64,000 bases of DNA from Endotrypanum monterogeii (GCA_000333855.2 CM007317.1:1311192-1375191); one strand, 5' to 3'. Numbered from the stretch's first letter, positions 1 through 11,067 are shown. Program-made: numbers and translations. The notes: generated from the letters alone by a model not told the origin.

Positions 1-612
1 TCTGCGTCGTGAGAGTACGCCAGAGGAGGCGCTACCGGCACTGTATCGTGAGGGCACGCCAGAGGAGGCGCTGCTAGCACTGTATCGTGAGGGCACGCCA
101 GAGGAGCCATTGTGCTATGGCGAGGACGCGCCTTCCCCTGCAAGCGGTAGCACTAAAGAGTCGCTCGAGGCACGTGCTTCCCAGAGCCTTGCCTCGGTGG
201 CTACCGAGATGGTGGCAGGATCTCTGCGTCGTGAGAGTACGCCAGAGGAGGCGCTGCTAGCACTGTATCGTGAGGGCACGCCAGAGGAGCCATTGTGCTA
301 TGGCGAGGACGCGTCCTTCTCTGCAAGCGGTAGCACTAAAGAGTCGCGCGAGGCGCGTGCTTCCCAGAGCCTTGCGTCGGTGGCTACCGAGATGGTGGCA
401 GGATCTCTTCGTCGTGAGAGTACGCCAGAGGAGGCGCTACCGGCACTGTATCGTGAGGGTACGCCAGAGGAGGCGCTGCTAGCACTGTATCGTGAGGGCA
501 CGCCAGAGGAGCCATTGTCCTATGGCGAGGACGCGTCCTTCTCTGCAAGCGGTAGCACTGAAGAGTCGTTCGAGGTACGTGCCCCCCAGAGCCGTGCCTC
601 GGTGGCGAGCGA
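1..612 (+). repeat. Nested tandem repeats, 39 bp within ~183-222 bp
   Basis: In-frame coding repeats at the 5' end of the first gene. The long unit begins at 2, 224 and 407 (codons for LRRESTPEEA). Its spacing is 222 then 183 bp; the 39-bp difference is one extra 13-residue short unit. Copies are almost identical at the DNA level, which suggests recent expansion or homogenisation. The array probably continues to the left of the window. Divergence starts after about 600. Confidence 0.92.
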
Positions 613-3157
613 AAAGAGGAGGTTTTCGATCCAAATCTCGATCACGGAAGGAGAACCTTTCAATTCCACAGGAGAGAGAAGTTCAATAAAGAGCTACAGG
701 AAAAAGGAGAGGCGAAGGTCATGTGACTTGGAGGAGTCTTTACCCTCCGATATGGAGGTTAGGTTGCATGGGTTTGTCCGCGAAGGAATTCTGGAGGGTA
801 CGATGCCTAAGCCATCACACGAGGGGCTAGCAGACAATCTTTCTCGAAAAAGGGAAGGAACTTCTGGAAAACGGCAGGCTTTAACTACACTTCCTAATGT
901 GGTAAGTTCGGGCTCTTCCTTTGCATCTAACGGCGGTGAAGAGGGGCTGTGCGTTAACCCGTCGTCAATCAGTCGTCTCACAACTAGTGGTACTAATTCG
1001 CAAGAAAAGCTGGACCTTTGCGTTGGGCAGAATGTGATATTTAAGCACGGTGAGAGCGCAGGTGCTGCTGAGTTTTTGCAGGTGGAGAAAGGGCCTGTTG
1101 GCGTAGCGGGTGGTGGTTCAGAAATTTCTGAAGACGTCGTCTCTGGTGAGGCGAAGGGCACTCCGGTGAGGCAACCATTAAAGGTCGAAAAGAATAGTAC
1201 TCCTAGTGATCGCAGCTCTAAAGTGCGTGTGTCAGAGCATAAGGTGATGCTAGAGGGGCAGTTCTGGTTCAAAGTAGAGCGCTCGCTCGATCTCACTGAA
1301 GCTTTCCGCAGAGATATTGCTAACTCGCTGGGTATATCGACGGAGAATGTGAAGCAGCTGAAAGTGGCAGGAAAAAAAAAACTTGTAGGCACTTTCGTTG
1401 TAGAGCAGCCTCTTGATGTTCTACATGAGACAACTGATGAGAAACTCCATGCGTATCACTTCCCGCTCACATGGGAGTACTACGCAAAAACGCCTGGGGC
1501 AAATTCCACTCATCAATCTCATGGCAAGGCAGCGAGGATAATTGAGCAGAACTCACACCCCGCCGAATCCCCATCAAAGTGTTTGCCCCCGTGCAGGGAT
1601 GTAACTTCGACGTCAACGAACTCTGGTGCTCTGGGTATGCACCTGTCTCCGGCCGGAGGTCAAAGAGTATCGAAGAACGCTAAAGGGAGACGTCATCAGA
1701 CTAAGTTGGGTTCGATAGCGGTGCGTGAGGTGCGTTCGTCTCATTCCGTTGCCGAGAAGGGAACTTCGACCAGTGATCTTCCCTTCCCGATGGTTACGAA
1801 AGACGCAGAAAATGCAGTTATTGGGCCGTCTATGCAATCGACAGGGAGCACATTGCAGAAAGATAAAGCGCTGGAGTCAAGGAATACTCCAGAAACCACA
1901 AGCACAAAGCACCGTGTTGGATTTGTAGGTGATCGGTGGCCCGTAATACTAGTGAAACGGAAGGAAGATTTCATTGCAGCGTTTGTGCAAGGCACCAGCG
2001 AGCAGCTCGGTTTTGAACCGAAGTCAGTGGACAAGGTGCTCTGCAACGAGGACTCAGGTGACACGATTGTAACCTTTCATGTCAGTCACCCAATTACGTT
2101 ACCCAGTAAGCAAATCGATGTGGCACTGCGTAGCGCACTTTACGCTGACGTGTGGAATCTTTACTTCGAAGGCGCCCTCCCAGACGCAACGAATGGGAAC
2201 AGCTCCGATGCCACTACGTTCCATCGGGTGGGTTTTGTAGGAAGAAATTGGGGGAAAGTGATGAGTCGCGATTTGGCCGCCTTCAACGAAGCCTTCACAG
2301 CTGACACGGCGTGTGCGCTTGGCGTAAACCCGCACCATGTCAAGATCGCTGACTACGCAGTCGCTGATGACGTTGTCATAAACTTTCACGTCACCCATGC
2401 GTCTTATGAGTCGGAAGATGTGATCGAAGCTAAGCTTGAGATGTTCGACTACCAAAGTGTTTGGAACCTCTACGGTATTTTCAGTGAGGTGGATGAGCAG
2501 CAGCGTAGTGTTCCGTGCGTGATGAAGCGCAGCCCCGTGTCGCGTGGCATATCACCGTTCCCTCCCAATAGTAGTCTCTACCAGAGATCCCGGGGTATAC
2601 ATTCTCCTAATGAGAAAGTCCTAAAGCTCAATAGAGTGAGTGGCTCGAATTCACGGTATATACGAAGTAACGCCAGCTCTCTGGGTGATCCCCTCCGTGC
2701 CATGAACAGGGGAAACACTTACTCAAGATTGTGCCGCCCATCTTTGACATCTCCACTTCCACGGCAACTTCGTCGACTAACTCCTCGCGAAAGTTCAGAG
2801 TATAGAATTTCACTGCTGCCTACTTTGTCGAGAAAAAGTGGCGCATCCAAGTCCCCACTAAAGGTGCGCTACCCTGGCACCAGCGCAAGTCTGATTCCAC
2901 AGCCGCCACACAGGCGCCCCTATGGTAGCGCGACACGGCATCGTCAGCGACGCGTTAATTTGCGCGCGCTCGAGGGCGATTTGGCCCGTGGACAGCGTCA
3001 GCGAATACACAAAGAGCGCCAACAGCAACTTGATCGGGAGGTGCGCCGCTCTTTGAGTTCCACAAAGTCATCGATGCGTTCCGGCTCCACCACCGTCCAC
3101 GAGGTCCTCCTCCCGCCTATTACGGCCAGGTTCGCAAAGGTTCGAAACACCCAGTAG
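2..3157 (+). CDS. Large repeat protein with FAZ-type modules, 5' partial
   Basis: The frame is open from the left edge, so the gene starts outside the window; 1051 residues are visible. The first ~200 residues are nested repeats built from a 13-residue unit (ALLALYREGTPEE type) inside a ~61-residue unit containing CYGEDASFSASGST. A low-complexity Ser/Lys/Glu stretch follows. Then come three divergent ~90-residue modules, at about 1241-1495, 1909-2175 and 2222-2485. Each has an aromatic/W near the start, a mid-module 'LG(v/i)...V' segment and an ending of the form VWNLY or WEYY. The C-terminus is basic (RQRQRIHKERQQQ). The modules resemble the repeated domain of kinetoplastid flagellar attachment zone (FAZ1-like) proteins; that family link is recalled, not searched. 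The downstream neighbour carries the same modules. A cytoskeletal or flagellar attachment role is inference. The gene ends with TAG at 3155. Confidence 0.8.
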   Translation: MRRESTPEEALPALYREGTPEEALLALYREGTPEEPLCYGEDAPSPASGSTKESLEARASQSLASVATEMVAGSLRRESTPEEALLALYREGTPEEPLCYGEDASFSASGSTKESREARASQSLASVATEMVAGSLRRESTPEEALPALYREGTPEEALLALYREGTPEEPLSYGEDASFSASGSTEESFEVRAPQSRASVASEKRRFSIQISITEGEPFNSTGERSSIKSYRKKERRRSCDLEESLPSDMEVRLHGFVREGILEGTMPKPSHEGLADNLSRKREGTSGKRQALTTLPNVVSSGSSFASNGGEEGLCVNPSSISRLTTSGTNSQEKLDLCVGQNVIFKHGESAGAAEFLQVEKGPVGVAGGGSEISEDVVSGEAKGTPVRQPLKVEKNSTPSDRSSKVRVSEHKVMLEGQFWFKVERSLDLTEAFRRDIANSLGISTENVKQLKVAGKKKLVGTFVVEQPLDVLHETTDEKLHAYHFPLTWEYYAKTPGANSTHQSHGKAARIIEQNSHPAESPSKCLPPCRDVTSTSTNSGALGMHLSPAGGQRVSKNAKGRRHQTKLGSIAVREVRSSHSVAEKGTSTSDLPFPMVTKDAENAVIGPSMQSTGSTLQKDKALESRNTPETTSTKHRVGFVGDRWPVILVKRKEDFIAAFVQGTSEQLGFEPKSVDKVLCNEDSGDTIVTFHVSHPITLPSKQIDVALRSALYADVWNLYFEGALPDATNGNSSDATTFHRVGFVGRNWGKVMSRDLAAFNEAFTADTACALGVNPHHVKIADYAVADDVVINFHVTHASYESEDVIEAKLEMFDYQSVWNLYGIFSEVDEQQRSVPCVMKRSPVSRGISPFPPNSSLYQRSRGIHSPNEKVLKLNRVSGSNSRYIRSNASSLGDPLRAMNRGNTYSRLCRPSLTSPLPRQLRRLTPRESSEYRISLLPTLSRKSGASKSPLKVRYPGTSASLIPQPPHRRPYGSATRHRQRRVNLRALEGDLARGQRQRIHKERQQQLDREVRRSLSSTKSSMRSGSTTVHEVLLPPITARFAKVRNTQ

Positions 3158-5466
3158 CCCCATGACGAATAGGTTAGTGTATCCACTAAGGTAACCGTAT
3201 GTGAAAACAAAACCTAATCAGGAGCACGCTCACATACGCAAGCATGCAGGCACCTGTGGATTTACGGGCGGGTGGTGTTGGCAATGATTGTCATCAATTT
3301 CGTTTCTCGAAAATTTGTCCAATTTCATGTCCACCCCCCCCTTTCCAACCTGATAACTCGTCTGTCATTTATCTGATCCCCCCGAGTGTCTTCCCCTCTT
3401 CCCCCCCCACTCCCTTCCCCTACTTGCGTTTCTCCGTCTTCTTATTCTGCATGTAGACGCAAAATGACACAAGGTTGCAGCTGTGTCTAGCAGGGATTGA
3501 CGTGCACTCCAATCGGCGGTTTTTTTCCCAGTGCACTCGCACTTTTGTTCCTTCTTCGACACTCTTCGTTTTCCTTGTTGGCTCGATTCACTCAATACTT
3601 TACCCCCTTCATAGGTGCTCAAGAACGCGTAGCTGCGCTTAGGGACACTGAGAGCCTCTTGTAACCTCGATTTATTGCTGCTTTCATTCTACGTGGTAAA
3701 GATGGCGTTGATGCCGGTGTTTTTTTTTTTGTTTCCATATTTTCTCTCTGGCCACTGCGCGGCTTATTACAATACCGTCTGGTTCCACTTCTCGGTTAGT
3801 GCCGAGGCCTTTCAAAGGTCATTGAACGCGTAGTCTGTGACCGTGCTTGGGTATAAATCCGATTGTTTGCATGTATGTTGAGCATGCGTGCGTATGTCTT
3901 CATGAATACATTTGTCCTCATACACTGAGCGGCTTCCCTTTCTACCCCTTTTACTTCTCTTTCAATATGAACAACAAAAAAGTACTTCACTGCTGATCCT
4001 CATCATACACTACCATCTCCTTTTTTTCATGAGGAGAGCTTATCATTGTGTGTGTGTGTGTGATTTTTTTAATGTATTGCTCCATTTTTTTCCTTCCCCT
4101 TCAGTCCAGTCAATCACCGCCAACCCTTCCCTCCCTTCTTTTCACACTCTTTCAGTTGTTCCCTTCGTATTTTCACCACTAAACACTGTGCATGTGCGCC
4201 TGTGCATTCCCATAGCGGAGGGAAAGAGGCGTGCACACAGTCGTCTCGAATTATTTTCCAATGCTTCCTCTATGTTTCACTATTCGATGTCGAGTCAATT
4301 TTTTTTTTTTATTCACCTCTTGCTTGATTCTGATCATTTTCCAGATGCGCTCGAGTGAAACGGAGCTGTGTACCCTTATGTTTTTTTTTTTTGTATTTTG
4401 TTTTATGGGTGCTATGCCTTTTTCTTGTGCGATAAAAACTGCCTTTTTTACATTTTTATGGGGGTGAGGGGTGGATGGGTGAGCGTGCTCCTGTTTTGGC
4501 CGCTCATCTCTCGGGATCTGCTTTCTCTAACCTTCCCAAGTGCTTTAGATGAACATAATGCTTGAAAAAAAGTGCGCATTTCTTTTGTCTGTTTTACTTC
4601 TCTTACTAGGTTCGACACAGCCCATTGGCCATCGCACTCATTGATTTTTTTTTCTCCGCAGCACCCACACACACGTGCACATATTTCTGATGGTCGGACG
4701 TATTTTGCTTTCAACGATCCTGGCGCATTTTTTGCCCGAGTGCTCATTGGTTCTCAAACCCTGAGGAATCCAGTGCGTCTCAGTGGTGTCTTTCTGCCAA
4801 ATACATGAACAGCTGCATCGGCATTAAACAAAAAAAACATCTCCAACAAGTAACACGAGTCTCCAGGAAGAGACAATCGTACGGGGAAAACGGTGCGCTC
4901 GGAACATCCCAAGCGTAATGGGTGGGGCGTGAAAAAGGTGCCCTCTACGCCTCTTCAGGACTCTATCCCCCCTTGATTGATGAGAAGTGTAAGTCAATAT
5001 GCAAGTACACGACGATGACGGAGGTCAGCAATAAACTTTGCACCTTGTTTTTCTCTCCCTCTAGCCCTCAAACGACCAGCGTCTCTTCCTCTATGGAGCA
5101 ACTGTTCCCCCCTCCCCCCTTCCCCCTCCGTCTTCACATGCGGTTCTTCTGCTTTGCGTCTCTTGTCCAGTGTGTGGTGTTGCGTATTCTCCCCTTTGCA
5201 GGTGGACTCAGAGCGGTCTCTGCAGGAACCCTACAGTGCAGCCCCGCCAACAACACCCACCATTTTGATCCCTAAAAGCATCACGACCTTTGTAACGGAT
5301 TGCCCGCTACACTTCCTCTGAGGACCCGTGTCACTAAAGGTGGATTGTACGTATCTAGATGTTCTAAGGATTCTTTTACTTGCTCCAACTTCATCCGCTG
5401 CTTTTCTTTTCATAGTCGTGGATCACCCCCACCTTCAGAGAGAGTGTGTGTGTGTAGGTGAGGTAC
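3158..5466 (+). other. Intergenic/UTR, 2.3 kb, no gene seen
   Basis: Pyrimidine-rich spacer with T runs (3720, 4300, 4381), a short TG run near 4050 and C runs near 3331. Open frames here are short, mutually overlapping and of low-complexity composition, so none is called. It should hold the 3' UTR of the first gene and the short 5' UTR of the second. Confidence 0.7.
5371..5415 (+). promoter_or_regulatory. Probable spliced-leader acceptor
   Basis: A pyrimidine-rich tract ends in TTTTCATAG, with AG at 5414-5415. It lies 51 nt before the first ATG (5467) of the large second gene, and no ATG lies between. This supports 5467 as the start rather than the upstream GTG at 5458. Confidence 0.6.
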
Positions 5467-8400
5467 ATGGCGCATCTGTATCTCCACCAACCGACCCCAC
5501 CATTGGCGCAGTCAACCAATACAGAGCCCAATAAGTACCTTGACCAGGTCGTCGACGCTGCAAGGAACCACGCATCATGGGGCCCACGTGTAGCTCGATC
5601 AACGGCGACGGAAGCAGACTCCGAGAAGACTGAGCCCTCTAAACGCGAGATCGTCCATGTAAACAGTGGAGTCACGCAGATTTCATGGCCGGCAACACAT
5701 TTGAGCTCATTATCGAAACGCCCGGGGAAAAGTCTCGGGGTCGCGGCGTGGAATAGAGGATATGGTGTGTGGCGTAGTCGTGGCGTGTCTTCCCTGACAT
5801 CGTGGGGTTGTGGTGATGGACACAACAGAAGTCCCCGAGGAGAGGTAATGAATGCGATAAAGCATCACCCATACGATGACGAGCAGGCTTCTCGAGTCAC
5901 CGAAAGTGAGAGCTTCAGTTTTTCCGGGAGCAGTGAGCTGATGCCGTCGCTGGAGAGACCGAGGAAACATCTGGAGGCGCAGTGGCCACATCCCCTTCCC
6001 TCGGCCGTATTTCCGATATCAAATACCGTAGCCTCGGTCGACTTTTCCTTTTCACAGAGATTCCTCATCGACTACGAGACGCGTTCCCGTCACGATCTAA
6101 TTGTCGACTTTTTTCTCTCCTACCCAACCGTTCCTAGAGCTCTGTTCTCAAGGTCATCTTTGCTGCATCACTCGAAGTCTTGCCACGCCGGCGACATCGC
6201 TGCACGAGACTCACCAATGCGCAAACCATCACCAAGGACTACTTTCCTTCCATCGATTATTAACAGACAATCGGTGACTGCGCTGAATGAAGCGGATGAG
6301 TCCATAGTTCCGAGGAGCACCTCGGCTGGCCAGTGGCATCGCTTTCGAGTAGCGTTTCCGGGTGCGCTATGGTCTTCTGTCATTCGCCATCAGCGTCAGC
6401 TGCTCATTCGTTCCCTGAAGCGGGATATAGAGGCAGTCTTGCTTACAGATGTAGCTATTGACGTATATAGCCTGTGCGCCACAGCGGTAGAGATGGAGCT
6501 CATCGTCGACTTGAAGCAGTCTCGTGCTCGCTCCTTAGAGATTGCAGATGCCCTGTCACACAGCCCTTTTGCAGAGGTGTGGGCTGTATACAGCGTAATA
6601 ACGCTCTTCCTTACGGAGGAGGCGCCTTTGGCGCCACTGAAGCCATCGCTGTCATCTCCAACGTTCGGGAAAAACAGTGTTCCTGTTTTCTCTGCCGTCA
6701 CCGATTCAGCTGTGGGTAAGGCGATCACCACACAGCAAGCAGAGAGAGGGTCGACTTCGCCTCCGCCGTCATGGCCGCACGTGAACCAGTGGGATACGAC
6801 TTCCTCCACACGTTCGTCGAAGTCAAATTCTCGTCGCACTACTACTAGCTTAACAGTGCATGGTATGTTGAAAATGACGATACCGTTGCTGTTCCCCGAG
6901 GAGGACACCGCTGCGCTGCAAAGACTTATCGATAAAGCGCCGTCAAAGCTTCGGTCGGCGCTCTGCCGAGATGCCGTGGACGCGATGCCGCTAGTGGAGG
7001 TGCAAATTCATTCATGGAAGGCTCAGCCACATGGCCTCTACGTTGAGCTTCTCGTATGTTGTGCGGACGACGGCGACATCGGCGTGACTGATATCGTTGA
7101 TATGGCCTTCAAGCGGAGTCCATTTGCCAATACGTGGTGCCTTATTCGAGCATCCAGAAAAGGCCTTGAGATTCGCTCTCTCGCACTGCCGATGATTGTG
7201 AAGTCGGGCAACTCGCTACCGGAAACCGTCTCACCGTCGAACACTCGAGATGCAAGTGTTCCAACTTTTTGTTTGGCAGTGCCCACTGCCCCTCTCACGG
7301 CTGAGCAAAGCGGCGAGCTGTCTTCTCGCTCACGCTATCTACATAAAGGTAAAAAAACGGTAACCACATCCCTGTTGCCTATCGCCGCTCAAGGAGAATC
7401 ATCCGATCACGAAAGCAATGGTCGAATCACTGAAAGCACTGTCGATACTGTCAATAATCGTGCTGCCCGAAGCGATTTCGGTTTTCTCGCGGCAACCTCC
7501 TTGTTAAGCGCAGACTCTTTGTCCGTCTTAGCTGGCAATGACACAGCGACACCAAGCCATGAACCCTCGCTGAGATCACGGAAGAGAAAGACTTCCACCT
7601 CGGCGTCCGCAGAGGTGCTGCCCAAACTGGTCTCTGCTAATACACAGGTACATGTGAAGGAACCGACTAGGGGGTCTTCGGAAACACCGAATAATTTGGC
7701 GCAACCCTCGCTTTCATTGACTGTTGCTTCAGGAGTCGAAAACACGAGTCCCTTTAGCGCGAGCTCACTCCCCTCGTCTACGTTACTGCCGCCGCTTCAA
7801 GTGTACCCACAAAGAGAGGACAGTCACGTAATAATAGACCGCCTTGAACATCAGTTGCAATCCGTCACTGAATCCATAGAGCACTTATGCACAGCAAGTG
7901 CGGCGAGTCCGAACGCGAACGAAAGCGCGCAGGCACAAGTGTTCGATCTGGTGACTACAGAGGAGAAGGATAACGATAACAACAGGATGGAGGAATCGAT
8001 GTTGCTATCACCTCGGCTCCAATCATCGTCTTCGACATTGCATTCCTCTGGGCACCCGGAAGCCGTCAGAGAGGAGCCGCACGTCTCTCGCGTGCCCTCT
8101 GAGGCAGAGAAACAAAGCGCGAGCTCTCTCACAACAGGAATAGACGCACAATCAAGTGCTAAACAAGTCGAGGTGGCACCGAGTGCGTTGAGTGACTCGG
8201 TTGAAGCGTCGCAACCCCGGATCATTCCCGAAAAGCAGCAACGTACGGATTTGTCGGTGGTAATACCAAACACTCCGTTGAGCCGTGTGTCCCTAAATCA
8301 GCTATCGAGAACAGAAAGGGTGCAGCGCTACTTGCGCCTGCGGGAGTGGAGGCCGTCAACAGCAGTGCCGCGGATGATCCGCGTCGAGGATCCAGTTAGT

Positions 8401-11067
8401 CGTTGCTCCTCCGCGCCGATTCAAGGCACGATGGGCGCGTCGACAAAGCTTGTTGTTGTTAGGGAACCAGAAGTGCTTAGGTCGCTTTCTGAGTCATCAC
8501 TGTCGCAGGCAGCGGAGCACATCTCACACTGTCGTCTTCTGCGGCCCGGCACCCAATGGGAGCGTCTTATCATGCATCATGGCGATGCTGTGAAAGAGGC
8601 AGTGGTGAATGATATAAAGGAGCTTTTGGGGTCAACCGCGAGTGAGATGGCGACTCATACAATTTCCGTTGGTGACAATGGCTCTCTCGAAGTCCAACTT
8701 TCGGTTCCATCTACGATGTTGCCCCTCGAGATGAGTCCGGAGGAATTCCTCGTGGCGGCAGAGCAACTTCCCTTGAAACACCTGCGTGAGCTACATGAGA
8801 CAGCCGAAGCGGGTGCCACCACACGGTTTCATTTTCGTCGCTTTTTTTCTCTTGAAGGACTCACCGAGGAGCGGCTCGCGGGTGCGATGGAGAGCGTGCG
8901 CTCACTTTTTCTTGCGGATACGTGCGCCGCGCTCGACACATTAGATGACGTGGTGGAGAATCTGGAGTTGTCTGGCTACCTCATTGTGGATGCAACGGTG
9001 CGCGCACCGAGCAATTGTGACAATGCAGAATGTCGCTCGATGTTATTGAGGTACGGCTACCCGCAGCTCAATGCGCTGTTGCGCGATTTGGCCGCAGCAG
9101 GTACACCGACGACTACATCACTCTCGGAAGAGGGTGCCGAGTGCAACTCGATCACAGTTAGTGCCGTGCTACCGTCATCAACGTCCGACACAGCGGCAAA
9201 AGGGGCAAGCTGCACTGGCGTCGACTCTGATGTCATTGAAGGGAGCAGTTGCATCTTCCCTGCGGCCTCCCAGCTAAGTGGGAATAGGACAGGCGAGTCA
9301 CCTACCTTTGACATGACCACAGAAAGCATTGCCTGTGTGGGATCCACGCGTTCTTCAGAGCAGTTGCTGTCTGTCGATGAATCCTTCCCCACATTTCATG
9401 TTCAGGAGAACAGTACCGTCCCTTCACACGTGAAGAAAAAAAGCGTTTGCCTTAATTCTCTCCGATCCTCCCTCTCCTTGTACCGCAGCTTTTTCTGCGT
9501 ACCAAAGAGCGCCAACGTCACTAAAGACTCAGACGCCACGTGCACACTTCACCTCAGGGGAGTCATGTGGAGGCAACTGCTGAAGAGGGGGTACAGTGAT
9601 CTCATCAGGGAAACTTTTGAGAAAGAGGCACTCCAATGTTTGCGTCATGATGATCACACGGCGGTTATGCTTAGCGTGTCCGTGAAGAAACTTGGGATCA
9701 AAGAGGACGGGCTCGTGATCGGGTACAATGTAGGAAGCAAGATGGGTAACTCACGCATTGATAGTACGCGGGCCCAGGAGACGATTGCTGAGTTCGCTTT
9801 TCCTCAGCTGTGGGAGGTGTACCACTCGTTTGTGCCCACCCACAACCTTTCCGAGCCCACGGAGGACGTTCACGGCGCCGCTTCCCAACTCCTCAGCCGC
9901 TTCGATACCGCGTCTTCTGTCGGGACGCCGAAAGAACCGGAGGACTCGCCGGCCGTACCTGCAGAGGAAGTGCAGCTTAATACTTTCGAGACTCACCCGG
10001 AAGGCTCCCGATCACCCTTGCACCCCTCACCGACCTTGTCGCACAATAGTGGCCAGTTACAGGGCGGTGGTTCAAAGAACGGCCGAAGTGACTCTCAGCA
10101 GGCTGCTGACGGAGAGTTCGCACATCGTCATGAGAAGCAAACACAAAGGTACAGCGCAACTTCGCTAGCAGAAACCATACACAAGCAGTTGGAAGCGGCA
10201 GAGAACCCGACGCTGGTAGAAAGCAGCGAATCCATCAAGTACAACGCCGGATCGCCCTCTGAGTATGAAGGGACGGGATGTTCCACACACGCGCTTAGCT
10301 CGCTACAGTGGCCTAGTACTGCGGGTGTAGACAACACCGATCTCGCCCCAGCCATTATGACAACAGTCTCCGAATCTGATTCCCGGGTGCTGGTAAAACA
10401 CACTTCCGAGAGGGTGCCTCGATCACCATCAGGATCAGGTATTGTAGATGATGGAGGTGCTGTTTTCCCCAAACTAGCCGCTACAGTGGAAGAGGGGGAT
10501 CATTCCCATCATCAGGTAGCTCGCTCCTACTTCGGCACTTCAGGTCTCCCTTTCTTGAACGTCCACTCGGCGGTACCGATAACCCTTCTCGACGTCCGCA
10601 TCGCAACTCCTGATGCAATACCCATGGTGGGTCATCTTCAGTCCGCTGCTCATCAACACCAAAGTGCTTCAGCTGTGGATCATGCCGACCAGCAGGAAAG
10701 CCAGCTCCAGAAAAGAGCGTCGCAAGTGTCTGCAGCTTTACGGCCGTTATCGAGTTGGCCAGCCTCAACCGTAAACAACCATTCTGTACAGATGTTCACG
10801 CAAGAATCCTCGCCACACCACATCGACGATGTCAGTAAGCAGGCCAGCGTCACCAGCTCTTCGCTCATACCAGCACCACCGAAAGCAGCTTCTTCGTCCC
10901 AGGGTACACCTTCCTTTCTTATCGTTGTAGCTGCGCAATCAAGCAGTATTCTGAATGAAATCTCAATCCACTTGGACTCTGCAAAAGTGCTGATCTCGAC
11001 AGGCTACTCTCGCATAGAGGAGGAATTGACGCTAGAAACTTTATCGGTCGTTCCGCCTAACCTGTAG
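5467..11067 (+). CDS. Large protein with about five FAZ-type modules
   Basis: 1866 residues from the ATG at 5467. The frame is open a little further up, but only through a non-ATG codon. Divergent ~90-residue modules occur at about 6336-6600, 6858-7150, 8527-8800, 8822-9085 and 9541-9830. The first and last end with the same cue as in the left neighbour (EVWAVY, QLWEVY), and several contain a hydrophobic beta-like strand followed by an acidic helix. The modules are separated by long Ser/Thr/Glu-rich linkers that look disordered. No enzyme motif, signal peptide or membrane segment is evident. Sharing the module with its immediate neighbour suggests an old tandem duplication. By analogy with FAZ1-like proteins a flagellar attachment or cytoskeletal scaffold role is possible, but it is not shown by the sequence. 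Confidence 0.85.
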   Translation: MAHLYLHQPTPPLAQSTNTEPNKYLDQVVDAARNHASWGPRVARSTATEADSEKTEPSKREIVHVNSGVTQISWPATHLSSLSKRPGKSLGVAAWNRGYGVWRSRGVSSLTSWGCGDGHNRSPRGEVMNAIKHHPYDDEQASRVTESESFSFSGSSELMPSLERPRKHLEAQWPHPLPSAVFPISNTVASVDFSFSQRFLIDYETRSRHDLIVDFFLSYPTVPRALFSRSSLLHHSKSCHAGDIAARDSPMRKPSPRTTFLPSIINRQSVTALNEADESIVPRSTSAGQWHRFRVAFPGALWSSVIRHQRQLLIRSLKRDIEAVLLTDVAIDVYSLCATAVEMELIVDLKQSRARSLEIADALSHSPFAEVWAVYSVITLFLTEEAPLAPLKPSLSSPTFGKNSVPVFSAVTDSAVGKAITTQQAERGSTSPPPSWPHVNQWDTTSSTRSSKSNSRRTTTSLTVHGMLKMTIPLLFPEEDTAALQRLIDKAPSKLRSALCRDAVDAMPLVEVQIHSWKAQPHGLYVELLVCCADDGDIGVTDIVDMAFKRSPFANTWCLIRASRKGLEIRSLALPMIVKSGNSLPETVSPSNTRDASVPTFCLAVPTAPLTAEQSGELSSRSRYLHKGKKTVTTSLLPIAAQGESSDHESNGRITESTVDTVNNRAARSDFGFLAATSLLSADSLSVLAGNDTATPSHEPSLRSRKRKTSTSASAEVLPKLVSANTQVHVKEPTRGSSETPNNLAQPSLSLTVASGVENTSPFSASSLPSSTLLPPLQVYPQREDSHVIIDRLEHQLQSVTESIEHLCTASAASPNANESAQAQVFDLVTTEEKDNDNNRMEESMLLSPRLQSSSSTLHSSGHPEAVREEPHVSRVPSEAEKQSASSLTTGIDAQSSAKQVEVAPSALSDSVEASQPRIIPEKQQRTDLSVVIPNTPLSRVSLNQLSRTERVQRYLRLREWRPSTAVPRMIRVEDPVSRCSSAPIQGTMGASTKLVVVREPEVLRSLSESSLSQAAEHISHCRLLRPGTQWERLIMHHGDAVKEAVVNDIKELLGSTASEMATHTISVGDNGSLEVQLSVPSTMLPLEMSPEEFLVAAEQLPLKHLRELHETAEAGATTRFHFRRFFSLEGLTEERLAGAMESVRSLFLADTCAALDTLDDVVENLELSGYLIVDATVRAPSNCDNAECRSMLLRYGYPQLNALLRDLAAAGTPTTTSLSEEGAECNSITVSAVLPSSTSDTAAKGASCTGVDSDVIEGSSCIFPAASQLSGNRTGESPTFDMTTESIACVGSTRSSEQLLSVDESFPTFHVQENSTVPSHVKKKSVCLNSLRSSLSLYRSFFCVPKSANVTKDSDATCTLHLRGVMWRQLLKRGYSDLIRETFEKEALQCLRHDDHTAVMLSVSVKKLGIKEDGLVIGYNVGSKMGNSRIDSTRAQETIAEFAFPQLWEVYHSFVPTHNLSEPTEDVHGAASQLLSRFDTASSVGTPKEPEDSPAVPAEEVQLNTFETHPEGSRSPLHPSPTLSHNSGQLQGGGSKNGRSDSQQAADGEFAHRHEKQTQRYSATSLAETIHKQLEAAENPTLVESSESIKYNAGSPSEYEGTGCSTHALSSLQWPSTAGVDNTDLAPAIMTTVSESDSRVLVKHTSERVPRSPSGSGIVDDGGAVFPKLAATVEEGDHSHHQVARSYFGTSGLPFLNVHSAVPITLLDVRIATPDAIPMVGHLQSAAHQHQSASAVDHADQQESQLQKRASQVSAALRPLSSWPASTVNNHSVQMFTQESSPHHIDDVSKQASVTSSSLIPAPPKAASSSQGTPSFLIVVAAQSSSILNEISIHLDSAKVLISTGYSRIEEELTLETLSVVPPNL

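Noticed and set aside
5458..5466. Upstream non-ATG starts (for example GTG 5458, TTG 40739, TTG 48388, GTG 37094).
   Set aside because: Kinetoplastid translation starts at ATG after the spliced leader; the extra codons translate leader or pyrimidine tracts.
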